Source: Colias croceus
Taxonomy: Eukaryota; Arthropoda; Insecta; Lepidoptera; Pieridae
Length of the DNA: 64,000 bases
Assembly (NCBI RefSeq): GCF_905220415.1
Contig: NC_059568.1
Coordinates: forward strand, 2,666,001 to 2,730,000
Direction of reading: 5' to 3'
The notes beneath the pieces are model-generated. The model was not told the DNA's origin. It worked only from the letters and a program-made list of their open reading frames with translations, and did not search any database. This document shows, one piece after another, positions 21,917 to 33,500 of this stretch (position 1 is its first letter; the number at the start of each line of letters is the position of its first letter). A program made the translations under genes and the position numbers.

Positions 21917-22482
21917 TATATACCATTTACTTCCAATATGTCCTTATTGTCTGACTTTGAATAATAAAATTGGGTACATACATATCTTGGGTTTTTCTAA
22001 GAAGCAGAGCGTCTTTCACAAGCGAATCTTCAAAAATAATGATTAAGAAATAATGATCTAACGCAGGCCGCAGCGACAGAACCTGACTCAGACAAGTGTC
22101 TCCGCATAATATGCCACATATTATGTGTTTAGGAACAGTGCTCAAAGTCAGTGCATCATTGTCAAGTGCTTTACAGCAAACCACCGCTGCGGGAGCGTGA
22201 GTAAGTGGGTACTGGGTACAAAACCACTCGTAAAAGACACCCCGGCTTCATTAATTTTAATTCTTACTGGTGTAAGAAGTGCATTTCCGATCGTCAGGGG
22301 TCAGCAATAAATGGACAAATTGGTAGTACACGGAAAACTGTTAATGAAATCGAACATTGTTACCAATGTAACGTGTTATATTATATCATTTGAAATTTAC
22401 ATGAATCAAATTGAAATTTTCATGAATCAAATTGAAATTTTAAGCGGATTAATTATTATCTCTGGATACCAAAATGATAATC
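21917..22482. other. No gene seen
   Basis: Short overlapping frames only. A direct repeat with core TGAATCAAATTGAAATTTT lies at about 22402-22440. Confidence 0.4.
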
Positions 22483-23045
22483 AAAGGGGTTTGAAACTTT
22501 TTGTATGGACGCTGGCATATCGACCCGCCGCCATTTTGATTTTTTTCAAAATCGCGGCGCACGAATAAAGTGGTATGTATGGATAGAGGACACATAGACG
22601 AACAAAAAATGTCTAATAACATAGTACCCTAAAGCGTCACATTACCGATATATTTGGAGGTAAATATTCACTTATGAGTACAACGACAAACACTAAAAAT
22701 TGACTTATTACGTGTCTATATGCGCATAATATTATCTCCAAATAATCACTCCCAGGTAGATTATTATTATTACAGGAAGAAAGTAGGTATTCATTACATT
22801 ACATACATTTTTATGTAATGTATGTATGTTTTTATGTAATGAATCTACCTACTTTCTTCCAATAAACTGTTATTTACCTCCAAATATCTCGGTAATGTGA
22901 CGCTTTAGGGTACTATGTTATTAGACATTTTTTGTTTGTCTATGTATCCTCTATCCATGCATACAACTTTAATCGTGCGCCGCGATTTTGAAAAAAAATC
23001 AAAATGGCGGCCGGGTTGATATGCCAGAAAGTTTCAATGCCCTTT
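22483..23045. mobile_element. Foldback DNA element, about 560 bp
   Basis: Arms of roughly 200 bases (22483-22690 and 22860-23045) begin AAAGGGGTTTGAAACTTT on the left and AAAGGGCATTGAAACTTT on the complement of the right. They share ATGTCTAATAACATAGTACC and GGAGGTAAATA. The centre holds a smaller hairpin around ATACATTTTTATGTAATGTA. No coding region, no clear duplication. Confidence 0.75.
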
Positions 23046-23972
23046 ACGAATACCATCACTAGACTAACTATTACTACAATTCAACATTATAAGTACTTAC
23101 TTTTAAAATAACTCTTGTGGAAAGATCTTGTTCTTTTATTTCAAACATTTTAACATAACGATTCTTTAAATAAATTCAATATAATCAAAGATGAATAACC
23201 CCTGTAATAGAATTTCGCGTAAATTCTATTCAACGTGCTTAAATTGTACGTAAGATACATAGTCTAGATAATATTAAAGTAATTTGTCATAGTACAAACT
23301 GCATGTAAGCATGGAATTATATCAGAAAATGAACTTTTGAACTGTTCGTGTTAGGAAATTTTACACCATTTTCGTGATAAGCAGAAAATATCGTTATGCA
23401 CCAATAGATGATTTATGATTGACGTAAAATGAGTTTATTTGGTGCATAATTTAACAGTTCGTTTTATAATTAATCAAAAGAGAGAACAGTATAAAATTAT
23501 AATTTTATAGAAGTAGACTTATAACATCATCTATTAATCAAAGCAGTGTAAGTTTTAAATTGCAAGGAACACACAAATTACACGATTAACTTCCACATAA
23601 TTCTAGAACATTCGACCTAAATAAACAGTCCTCACTCCGATTCAAATCACATAATTGAAAGGGACAGTTGAAAACAATTTCGCGTTTCATTAAAACTAAA
23701 AAAGTTTAAATGGAGTAGCAATTACAGGCGCTTCAGTATTAAGTTTTTTACAGGAAAGCGGACGTGTATTTAATAATTAACGTTGAGTAAACCTTTGCCG
23801 TATTTACCTCGGAGTAAGGTTAGCTTTCTAGTAGGTATACTGTCGGACCATACCGAGTCATTTTTTATTTATTAACGGTTTTATCGCTTGTGTTGTGTTC
23901 AGAAAATTGTGAGCAATAAACAGGTTAAGTACGTATAGCTATAATTTATTTGAGGCTATAGAATTTTTTTTA
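23046..23972. other. No gene seen
   Basis: AT-rich; nothing recognised. Confidence 0.4.
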
Positions 23973-24153
23973 TCTTCTTTAATATATATAAATCTCGTGT
24001 CACAATGTTTGTCCTCAATGGACTCCTAAACCACTTAACCGATTATAATAAAATTCGCACACCATGTGCAGTTCGATCCAATTTGAGAGATAGGATAGTT
24101 TAAATCTCAAATCGTTTTAGAGAAAGCGGGCGAAGCCGCGGGCGGTAAGCTAG
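23973..24153 (+). mobile_element. Helitron-like element, internally deleted
   Basis: Shares its first 115 bp with 4457-4662 (ATATATATAAATCTCGTGTC), then lacks the middle part and resumes at the GCGGGCGAAGCCGCGGGC hairpin, ending CTAG. Confidence 0.75.
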
Positions 24154-25095
24154 TAGTAAACTATAATTTTATGTACATAATTAAATAAAAGTTTAGTAAA
24201 AAACAATAAAGCTAGTTAAACTTAAAATTAAGACCAAAATAAATTAATGTTAAGTAGTATACTAATTTTTAACAAAGAAAGAAAGAATAAAGAAAAAACA
24301 TTTATTTTAGGTTCATCGGTACTTTTGAACAGATACATACCTACATTATAAAGGCATAATATTTTATTAATAAGTTCTTCATGTCTTCGTGTTAGGAAAT
24401 CGTTAATTTTTTAGAATTTTAAGAAAGGGATATACAAAAACATGCCAAATAAGAGATGACGGGATTTAATACATTTTTGATTTATTATTGACGTGAATTT
24501 TGTTGGTGTTATTGATAAAAATTGAATTGTGAACGTTACGCGTAAATACGTAAAGTGTAACCAAAATTTGAAATATCTAACAGAGTACAGACTCAGTTTT
24601 TGAATCGAAATAAAAAATGTACGATATTTTTGTCCACTTCCACGTAGTTTTAACGAAATACGTCAGTAAGTTATGAATTTTTTTAAATGCCTTGAAAAAC
24701 CAGGGCCGTTCACCGTTTTTTAATAACTGAATCAATTTAAATAAAAAATATGGACGGACGCACAATGATAAAATTTTGCATCGATATTCACGTCGGAATT
24801 ATTGTTACAATTTCGATATTTAATTTCGTCTCGAGTGTTTTTGTTGGTAATATTCAATTAACGCAAATTTAATTGTCGAGTTTCGTTTGAAATTTTCCTT
24901 TTGTAAGAACGAGTGTCAAATGGCTCTTGTGATATCAATTGACAAAGTTTAGTCGAATAATTAAATATGTTTTCAACAGACTCGCATTATTTAATCTTAT
25001 TTACTCATATTATTTTCACAATTCACATGAAGACTTACAGAAATCTCATAAAATATATAGGTATAATAGTAATTCATTTTTAAATTATATCTATA
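24154..25095. other. No gene seen
   Basis: AT-rich, no convincing exon or repeat. Confidence 0.4.
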
Positions 25096-25278
25096 CTAGT
25101 GGTCCGCCCCGGCTTCGCCCGTGGTACATATTTCGCAATAAAAGGTAGCCTATGTCCTTTCTCGGGTATCAAAATATCTCCGTACCAAATTTCATGCAAA
25201 TTAGTTCAGTAGTTTAGTCGTGATTGAGTAACAGACAGACAGACAGAGTTACTTTCGCATTTATAATATTAGTATGGA
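25096..25278 (-). mobile_element. Helitron-like element, 183 bp
   Basis: Minus strand: TCCATACTAATATTATAAAT start, GAAGCCGGGGCGGACCACTAG end. The body carries ACTCTGTCTGTCTGTCTG. Confidence 0.75.
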
Positions 25279-25422
25279 ATTAAAATTAATTATTGAATTA
25301 TTATTAATTATTTCATTTTTAAATTATATCTATATAGGCTATAAATCTATACATTTATATAAAACATCGTGTTAGTTACACCTCTTATAACTCTATGACA
25401 GCAGAACGGACTATTAATCCTA

Positions 25423-25655
25423 TCCTTCCTAATAATATTACCTATGAATGCGAAAGTTTGCGAAGATGGATGTATGAATGTATGTTTGTTACTGTTTCAC
25501 GCAAATACCATTGAACCGATTACAATGAAATTGGGCACACTTAAGCAGAGGGTAACTTGGATTAACACTTAGGATAGGTTTTATCCAGGAAATCCCAACG
25601 GCATCTATGCGGGTTTTCTTTGAAAACGCGGGCGAAGCCGCGGACAGAATGCTAA
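25423..25655 (+). mobile_element. Helitron-like element ending CTAA
   Basis: TCCTTCCTAATAATATTACC start; end is the GCGGGCGAAGCCGCGG hairpin, spacer, CTAA, a permitted CTRR variant. Confidence 0.7.
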
Positions 25656-25704
25656 TTATTATTTATCTTGATTATACCTAATTAGGAGAATAACTAATAG
25701 GTAC

Positions 25705-25734
25705 AATCCGGGCGGAGCCGTGGCAAGCAGCTAG
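25705..25734 (+). mobile_element. Helitron 3'-end fragment
   Basis: Only the hairpin part (CGGGCGGAGCCGTGG) and CTAG remain. Confidence 0.5.
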
Positions 25735-25744
25735 TCTTTTTTAT

Positions 25745-25949
25745 GGCCGGTTGCAGAGCTTCACCGATCGTCAGTGCGTACCATCGGTCCTGACGATACG
25801 CATCAACAATGTGTATGACTATGACACTTACGTATGACAATACGCGTGCGTATGGTCGGTCTAGCTATGAACGGTTTTATGAATTTCCATACATATGACA
25901 AGCGCGACTGGCGTACGCACTGATGGTCGGTCAAGCTCTGCAACCGGCC
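25745..25949. mobile_element. MITE family C copy 1
   Basis: 205 bp; TIRs begin GGCCGGTTGCAGAGCTT and extend inward by some 40 bases. TAT lies on both sides (25742-25744, 25950-25952), a possible 3-bp duplication. A second copy at 35697-35918 sits inside another palindrome. Confidence 0.75.
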
Positions 25950-26399
25950 TATAAATCCTGACTGACTATGAACACAGAATTAAAACTACTTCTAAATTGG
26001 CATGTGGTTGTGATATCTTGTGCCATTCTTTCTTTGTTTGTAGAAGTGCAATTTATCGCTGAAACTTTACGTTAAGTAAATAGTTTTGTCATCTAAATTT
26101 TCCTTTTCACGAATAGAATCGTAAGACTCATAAACAATCGTTACTTAATAAAGATTTATGATGGTATAAAGTTTATAAGCCAAGTATCTTAAATCAATTT
26201 TAATAGTTTTACATAACATTAACTATGTCGTAAGAACAAAGGGCAATGGAAAATAAACGGAATTGCTGGAATTAATCCTAGCTAGGAAAAAAGCAGTTCT
26301 AAAAAATGTCGTATCAGAATTGTATCTTCCAGGATTAACATTTATGATGTTTTTTTGCCTTTTCTTTGAAAATTTATATCTTTTGAATGATAGGTATAT
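25950..26399. other. No gene seen
   Basis: Nothing recognised. Confidence 0.4.
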
Positions 26400-26560
26400 A
26401 AAAAAAAAAATCTTTATTAGCAAGCAGGCCAGTTACATTAAAAATTAACAATCTATGTACTTACAAACTAATTAATAAAACCTACTAGCTAAAAAGAATG
26501 CCACTCAGCATTTTACAGTGAAAGCATAGACTTTCACTGCAGAGCTGATTTTCAGCGACA
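26400..26560 (-). repeat. Probable LINE/SINE 3' tail, minus strand
   Basis: On the minus strand it ends TAATAAAGATTTTTTTTTT. The body (to about 26560) has no coding potential. Confidence 0.35.
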
Positions 26561-27140
26561 CCTTATTTATACGTATATGTCTAATTACCTACTTATAAAA
26601 AGATTTACTTAATGTTAATATTCAATATAGGTAAGGTTTATCACATTTAAATGTTGAACCATATCTTTTTGAATAATCTCTTTAAATGAACTTTTATAGC
26701 TTAAAATATAACGTCAAACCACGGTCAAAAGAAAAATAAAGTCTTTGACAAGAAGACCTTTTCAACAGTAATGTAAAGTATTTAGTCGATACAAACTAGA
26801 ACTCGAAACAACTCAAATCCGAAATCTCAGGGGTTCCGTTGCCAAAAGGTTCGGCCTTTGACTATAAAATACACCTTTGAGCCAAATTACTATTGCATCA
26901 GAATGACCTGTATTTAGAATCAAGAAAATTATGAATATTAAAGCATAAGGAAATTAACTATTTAATTTAATCTTGCTATCCATATAAAGTTTATAAACCT
27001 AGGGACGATATTACGGAAACCACATAAACCATGATGACATTTTTCATTTAATATATTCGTCCTAAGGCTAACTACTAACACTAAATCAGACATTAAATTA
27101 TAAGCCTTATTCAATCTATGGGTAAAGCCGCTTACTCTAA
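26561..27140. other. No gene seen
   Basis: Nothing recognised. Confidence 0.4.
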
Positions 27141-27417
27141 GGGCGTATTCAGAAAGAAAGCTTGAAACTTATAAGCGCTTATAAGCGCTTATCGGTGCTT
27201 GTCAGCGCTGGTAACCTGCGCAGGAAAATATATGAACATGCGCCTATAAGCGCTGATCGGCGCCGACAAGTTCCGACAAGCTTCAACAAGCGCTGGTCGC
27301 TGCCATATAAAATTTGTCTTGGTCTGCTTCAACCTGCTTCCTTTGTGTAGAACGAACCAGCATTGACAAGCGCCGATAAGCGCTTATAAGTTTCAAGCTT
27401 TCTTTCTGAATACACCC
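27141..27417. mobile_element. MITE with TAA duplication and internal GCGCTTATAA repeats
   Basis: 277 bp. TIRs start GGGCGTATTCAGAAAGAAAG; TAA at 27138-27140 and 27418-27420. Sub-terminal tandem copies of AGCGCTTATA (27174-27193) make multiple overlapping small palindromes. Probably PIF/Harbinger-related. Confidence 0.8.
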
Positions 27418-27720
27418 TAATGACTACCCGTCGATTCTTGAATAATAATATAATAGCACAAGCAAGCAGCATTTGATTGAGCACATAGTTTAATAATTAA
27501 CATTATAATCTCACTTTCGATATGAATCATCATCATTTTTAAGTACATTTAGCATAAGTATATCATATACATTCAGACTTCGGGGCACAGTCAACAGTAA
27601 CATACTTTTTTTTTCAATAACGGTTGAATATCTTTTTTTTTCAATCAACGCATTCGCGTCGGTATGGCGGGCTGTGCTGTAAGTCACACTGGAGGAGTAT
27701 GGCATGACGCCTTCTTTTTT

Positions 27721-27920
27721 ATGGGCTATCGGTAAATTTTAAATTTTTTGTTTATCACTAGTAATTTATCCGACGAGTTCGACTAACGCCCACGCGACTG
27801 GGCCCCCGGTACTGGCGTTCTGACCATCATTTTTCTTTTTATCATTGCGTACTACCCAGTAGAACTGACATACCGTTACAAATGACCCAAAATTGTGTCA
27901 GTATCTCTCGGCCTATGTCT
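27721..27920. mobile_element. MITE family D, right-half fragment
   Basis: Matches the right half of 37663-38051 (GGGCTATCGGTAAAT, TTTATCCGACGAGTTCGACT, TTACAAATGACCCAAAATT) and ends in the same CTCGGCCT terminus. The left half is missing. Confidence 0.7.
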
Positions 27921-29167
27921 GTCAATGTTTATAACAGACGATATTGTAATTTACTATTCTACACTAAATTTTAACGATTAAAATACCATATTAATTGCGT
28001 GATATAACGTTTAAAACAGTTGTAAGAACAACTAACTACATCCGTATAATAACTGTTATTAAGTCCACCCTAATTTCTTATTTTGGTAAGCTAACAAATC
28101 AGATTTATGACGCTTAACCCAATAACGTTTTTATAATACAAAATGTCGAATAGGTACATAATATACTTAATATGATCAACTAAATTTATATAAGCGCAAT
28201 CTAAGAAAATTAATCTATCCAGTATTATATAAAGTAAAGTAAACTTAACGTAACTTATTTTTATAATAAAAAATATTAACCGTTTATTTTACAATCGTGT
28301 GTCCATTTTCCGTCCGTCCAATAAATTTGAATACAAGATGTCTTCATTCGTGTCCATACAATCTCATGCGACTTCACTTATAATAATAGTCTATCGATAT
28401 ATGAATAGTGCTGTGACTCAATGCGTAACTAGAGGCCGAATCGGGGCTGTGCAATGTCCCTCACAACCCCTAAGACGACCAATAGCCAAACACTAGTCTG
28501 TTGAGTTATAACGTCTTGATCGGTGATGTCGATCCGTGCCATATACCTTACGTAGGAAGTATAATATTATATTATACGTGGTATTATACTAATCAGTACC
28601 CTTACCAGGAGTTAGCGATCATGTCTTGCGTTCACATTCGATAGCCAGTTAACTACAATCGAAACAGTATTTCTCGACAGCGTCTTTTAAATTAGTTACT
28701 CATAGTATGGATTATATCTATAGAAACGGCTATAAGTCGTAACACGCTAGTGGTAAGATTTCCATAGGTTTTTTGCTGTGAGCCTCATATATAATAGTAC
28801 TGAAATAAGTTTTCTAAGTGACCGCTAGGAGCGCTGAATGTTTTCATACAATATTTTTACGTAGTGGCTAGCGAGTAAGATCACTGTAAACTCATGGTAG
28901 GCCTACTGTTCTATAGCTTTGTATATTGTAACGTTTATAGGGATGTATCTAGCAATAAATGAGGAGAAAAAACTATCTTGAGGCAGTATAGGCTCAAAAG
29001 TAATATGAGAAAAAGCATGTAAAATGTATATGTTAGATAGTGAAAGCGTCTACTAATGTAGCTAGGGGAATTATGTACGAAATAATATTTAATTTAATAT
29101 AGAAAGATAAAAATAATTCTAGGACTATACTGCCCCTTTAGTTGTGTATAAAATATTATACAATTTA
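27921..29167. other. 1.2-kb stretch, nothing recognised
   Basis: No credible exon. A short open frame around 28299-28496 lacks features of a gene. Confidence 0.4.
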
Positions 29168-29342
29168 GGGCAGATTTTTCAATCCTTGGTTAAAATTTAT
29201 CCGTCCAATAAAGTATTACACGAACATTTTAAAATGTCACCTGTAAACTGTCATATACGGACAATTAGAATACATTTTTGAAATGGTAGTTTTATACATT
29301 ATTCGATGAATAAGTTTTAACCAATGATTGAAAAATCAGCCC
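29168..29342. mobile_element. PIF/Harbinger-like MITE, family A copy 5
   Basis: GGGCAGATTTTTCAATCCTT with right end ATTGAAAAATCAGCCC; TTTA lies on both sides. Confidence 0.8.
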
Positions 29343-29501
29343 TTTAGAGACGTATATAATTAAGAACATTCGACTTACTCTAAGTTTTAATACATATAAC
29401 CTCCTTGATATATGAATACGTAAATGGTATCCTTGATCTAATAGGGATGAAATATATCAAGGAGATTTCATAACTAACATATTTGGACGCAAACTACATA
29501 A

Positions 29502-29547
29502 TCTTTAATATATATAAATCTCGTGTCACAATGTTTGTCCTCAATGT
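29502..29547 (+). mobile_element. Helitron 5'-end fragment
   Basis: The first 46 bp match the start of 4457-4662 (TCTTTAATATATATAAATCT), then identity stops. CTAG occurs shortly after (29555 region), so this may be an extreme internal deletion. Confidence 0.6.
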
Positions 29548-29699
29548 ATGTTTGTCTAGTACCCTATATATCATAATATATTTTATATTTAAATTTGATT
29601 ACCTATGTGAGCAAACCCACTTAATATTAATTAAATATTTTAACGAATTAAAACATTTATATTACATTTTAGTAACATACTAACGACTTTTACTTTTTG

Positions 29700-29835
29700 A
29701 CTTTTTGCACACCCAATAAATGGGTAGAATGTATTAGCCACATAATATTGTAATGAAAACATCTATAATTTGTAACTACATTCTTGCAAATAAATATAAT
29801 TTGAATTTGAATTTGAATTTGAATTTGAATTTTAA
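29700..29835 (+). repeat. Retroposon tail ending in a TTGAAT microsatellite
   Basis: ACATTCTTGCAAATAAATAT followed by five TTGAAT-type units (29798-29834). This looks like the 3' end of a LINE or SINE. Confidence 0.5.
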
Positions 29836-30450
29836 AAAAAAATCCTTGAACTTACACTTGAATAAAATAATTCCTAACAAACGTATTCATTTTATATTAT
29901 TAATATAAATAATACAGTTGTCATACTATATAGTAGGTATGTATAATATTTATGTTTATTTCATTCACACCATTCGTATAAATAAACCTTCTAAAAAGTA
30001 CCCTATATGTATATTATTCGAGGCCGTAAACTATCTACATACCCAATTTGAACCAAATCCATTCAGTTTTTTTTTTCTTGAAAGATCAATCCGACTTTAC
30101 TATGCAAAATTTTCGTCGTTCCAGCCTTTCAGGACTGCAGGACATCGGCCTCCCCCAAAGATTTCCATTGCGAAAATTTTAGATTTATAAGAATAAGAAT
30201 ACGACAGAACTAAAAATTTTGAACTTACCAAGCTAATAAACCGCACATTACTATTCGAATCTATTTATATGTGTTTATTGTTCATTTGTGATGAGAAAAA
30301 TAAATAAATTAAATTATATTAAAATTAAATTAATTTATTTTTACAATTTTAATTTTAAGTAATGGACTGGCTTTTATTGGAAAACCACTGATAATAGGTT
30401 TCGAGTATTATAGGTAATTATTTGTCAGAGATCACGTATATATGTGGGTT
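29836..30450. other. AT-rich stretch with one retroposon tail
   Basis: About 30283-30315 repeats the TTCATTTGTGATGAGAAAAA tail motif of 14688. No gene seen. Confidence 0.4.
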
Positions 30451-30482
30451 TTTCCGCAGATGAAACCGCGCAGCAAAGCTAG
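30451..30482 (+). mobile_element. Helitron 3'-end fragment
   Basis: GATGAAACCGCGCAGCAAAG followed by CTAG; the rest of the element is gone. Confidence 0.5.
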
Positions 30483-30944
30483 TATGTATTAGTTAAGTAT
30501 AGTCAAAACCAAGTAATACCTCTTATTAAATTACACACGTTACAATTATTAGATATTATAGAACTTTCCAGCCATCGTCCAAGTTGTTTGTTTGTTACTC
30601 AATTACTCGAAAACTCGTGGAGGGAGTTGCATCACTTCTTAGAGATAGGGAACTATCATGAATAACTTTATAGAAACTTTACCAACTCGACTCTGTAAAT
30701 TCAGATGGAATGCTGGTTTCCCTTCGGCCTACATTGACTATGAAATGGAATTTGAAACTAAACTATCGTTTTATGTTTTAAGTAGAACGATGAAATAGGT
30801 GGGGTATGAATACGATTAAAAGCGAGTACGTTGTGTATTAATATTATATACCCATTTTAGATGAGTACCTACGTCAAGTTTTAATGGAAGACAATATGAC
30901 GCCCTTAATGACGCCATGTCCGCTTCTAAGAGGCTTGTGAACTA
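30483..30944. other. No gene seen
   Basis: Nothing recognised. Confidence 0.4.
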
Positions 30945-31169
30945 TCCATACTAATATTATAAATGCGAAAGTAACTCTGTCTGTCTGTCTGTCTGTCTGT
31001 TACTCAATCACGCCTTAACTACTGAACCAATTTGCATGAAATTAGGTATAGAGATATTTTGATACCCGAGAAAGGACATAGGATAGATTTTATACCGGAA
31101 ATCCCACGGGAATGGGAACTATGCGGGTTTCCTATGAAAAGGCGGGCGAAGCCGCGGGCGGAAAGCTAG
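30945..31169 (+). mobile_element. Helitron-like element, 225 bp
   Basis: Starts TCCATACTAATATTATAAAT, has four or five TGTC units, ends GCGGGCGAAGCCGCGGGCGG, spacer, CTAG. Closest relative of 16601-16810 in this window. Confidence 0.8.
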
Positions 31170-31529
31170 TTATTTATATGTGATGAACTCATATTTTCTA
31201 CATCAAATATCGAGTATAATTATTTTATTTTCATTTGTATCATAAACATTTATATAATGAATAATGGGCTGTTTTTATCACGATGCAGTTCCCTTATTTC
31301 ATCCCCTAAACATACGTACGTACCCTACGTACGCAAGCTTAAACGATACCATAAACAAAATATACCGATTTCCAATAACCAACAAAACTAGGCTTTCCCC
31401 AGTCGATAATATTATGTAGGTACTAAATAATTTCTACTCACCCGTAACTGCACCGTTACGACCAAGCACGGTTTATGTTTTGGAATAGATATCTAAACAG
31501 GCTTATCAAATAATCGTTTCATATACGTT
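31170..31529. other. No gene seen
   Basis: A small palindromic patch (ACGTACGTACC, 31314) and otherwise nothing. Confidence 0.4.
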
Positions 31530-31784
31530 GACGACGCGGTTGGCGCAGTGGTAAAGTAACTGCCTACTGAGCCGACGGTCCCGGGTTCGATCCCCGGTCA
31601 GGGCAAATATTTGTGTGTTGAACTCAATTATTTGTTCTTGGGTCTGGGTGTTATTATCTATATATGTATTTATTAAATATTATATTTATCGTCGCCTAGT
31701 ACCCACAACACAAGCCTTAATTGAGCTTACTGTGGAACTAGGTCGATTTGTGTAATAATGTCCTATAATATTTATTTATTTATA
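31530..31784 (+). mobile_element. tRNA-derived SINE
   Basis: The head resembles a tRNA, with an A-box-like TGGCGCAGTGG (31541) and a B-box GGTTCGATCCC about 45 bp downstream, so it carries an internal RNA polymerase III promoter. It is followed by a lineage-type body (GTCGCCTAGTACCCACAACA) and a TTTATTTATTTATA tail. I recognise this body from other lepidopteran genomes. Transcribed by Pol III and moved by LINE machinery. It is not a functional tRNA gene: the head does not fold with a normal anticodon arm and no tRNA terminator follows. Confidence 0.8.
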
Positions 31785-32810
31785 TAACAGTAGGGTGCAG
31801 GAGCGGATTGTCAATTCAATCGATACTTTGTTGCGCAGCTTTAAAGTTCAAATTGCATATTTCTTTATTTTACATAAAGGAGTAAATTGTTTGTTAAGTT
31901 ATTATAATCAACAAATAAGGTATATAATCATAAAACTCATATTGAGTTATCAAACTAGAATAGCATATAAGTATAGGTTATATTAACGCGCTTCATACGA
32001 CTAGAAATTGTAATTATTAATTTATATAGCTATCGTTAAAGCATTGTTTAATAAAATATTATTTAGAATTCCAATGAAGACCAATTAATAAACTTTACAA
32101 GAACACACGATCGTTAAAAATCAGGCACATTTCGATTTTATATCATAAAATATTATAACGCCAAAAGAATTTTTCGTGAATGAATTTTTTTTATCAAAAT
32201 GAAATAAATTTTAGGAAGTTCGAATACGATTTATAAAGCCTGTAAAGTTCACAGACATAAAAATCAAAACAAATAACGTTTGATTCTAAAAGTTTTGAAG
32301 TATGCAGAGACTAACATCAAACGGTATCCATCCAGCAAAAAAAAGGTATGTTCCTACTCTATAACTAGAAATTGTTTTATTAAACGTCCAAGAACACGTC
32401 TTATTTATTTTATGAAACTCGTTTCACAAGAGATCTCAACAATTAATTGAAGCTCGTTATTCGCTGTATTTTTCAATTTAAAATTAAATTCAAGCTCGAA
32501 TACAGTATTGAAATATCAGCTAGTAAAATAAACATAAAATTTATTTAAAATAAACATTTTAAATAAATTTTCTTGTGATTAGTGAAGAAATAAACTTAGT
32601 TATCGTTTAAAATTTGTTTAACTTTAAAAACTTTGTACAGTTGTTAGCTGCGATCATTTTATTAGGTCTTATTTAATTTTAACACTGGGTAACTATATTT
32701 TATTTTTAATCCATATATATATATGGGCTATATCATACAAAAACACTGCAAGAGTTCAATCAATTTTTACAATAATAATTATTGACCTACGTGAGTACTG
32801 CGAATAAGTT
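31785..32810. other. 1.0-kb AT-rich stretch, nothing recognised
   Basis: No exon or repeat boundary seen. Confidence 0.4.
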
Positions 32811-32975
32811 TTTGACGTGACAACGTCTTATAATTCGATAAAGCCGCCTGCACGCACGAAAAAAACATGACTCATGCGGCGTTACCTCGCTCTGAGGCGT
32901 TCCGTAAGGCTTGAAGTGCAAGCGAGAGCGCGGAACGAGCGACAAAGAAGCACAATCGGACGTTGTCACGTTAAA
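32811..32975. mobile_element. Short TIR element with GC-rich centre
   Basis: TIR TTTGACGTGACAACGTC against TTTAACGTGACAACGTC (complement of right end). The centre has an internal hairpin, CGGAACGAGCG against CGCTCTGAGGCGTTCCG. 165 bp, non-coding. Confidence 0.6.
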
Positions 32976-33261
32976 CTATCGTCAGTAAACAGACTTTACA
33001 GACAACCAATTTTTTTAGGGGTCCGTGGATCATGATAGGGTGGCGCAAGAGGCACGCCTTTGGAAAAGGTTGGGAAACTGCTCTAAGGAATTAGATATTT
33101 AATGTTTACGTATAATTTTTCTTTTTTATTATTTTCTTTCCGTTGCAAAAGATGAAAGTTTAAGATACGTATATTATACACGAATAAACTTTTTATCCTA
33201 TTACCTATGTATAGATTTTCATAATTTAAAGATTAATACGAAAAGCGCCTCAAATGACAAA

Positions 33262-33500
33262 TCTTATTATATATATGCAGTTCAATCCTTGAGAGATAGG
33301 ATAGTTTAAATCTCAATTCGTTTTAGAGAAAGCGGGCGAATAAATAAATAAATAAATTTCTTTATTTGCATCATGTGTGTAAGTACAAAGATAACAAAAT
33401 TACATTATAGGTCGAATCAACACATTAGCCATAAATGGCGTGCAAATTAGGTATATCAGCACCGCAACATTATTGTACGAAGCCGCAGGCGGTAAGCTAG
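33262..33500 (+). mobile_element. Helitron-like element interrupted inside its 3' hairpin
   Basis: Start TCTTATTATATATATGCAG (internally deleted), then GCGGGCGAA at 33332-33340, an insert of 137 bp, then CGAAGCCGCAGGC and CTAG at 33497-33500. Confidence 0.75.
33341..33477 (-). mobile_element. Retroposon tail inserted in the Helitron hairpin
   Basis: Read on the minus strand, it ends GCAAATAAAGAAATTTATT with further TTTA units. CGAA flanks it on both sides (33337-33340, 33478-33481) as a short duplication. The Helitron pattern resumes exactly after it. Confidence 0.75.

Noticed and set aside
31530..31610. A tRNA gene
   Set aside because: A- and B-box-like motifs are present, but the clover-leaf is not convincing and a typical lepidopteran SINE body with TTTA tail follows directly.
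33003..33085. A hAT-type terminus (GGAAAAGGTTGGGAAACTG)
   Set aside because: Only one end is visible and no matching inverted partner was found nearby.
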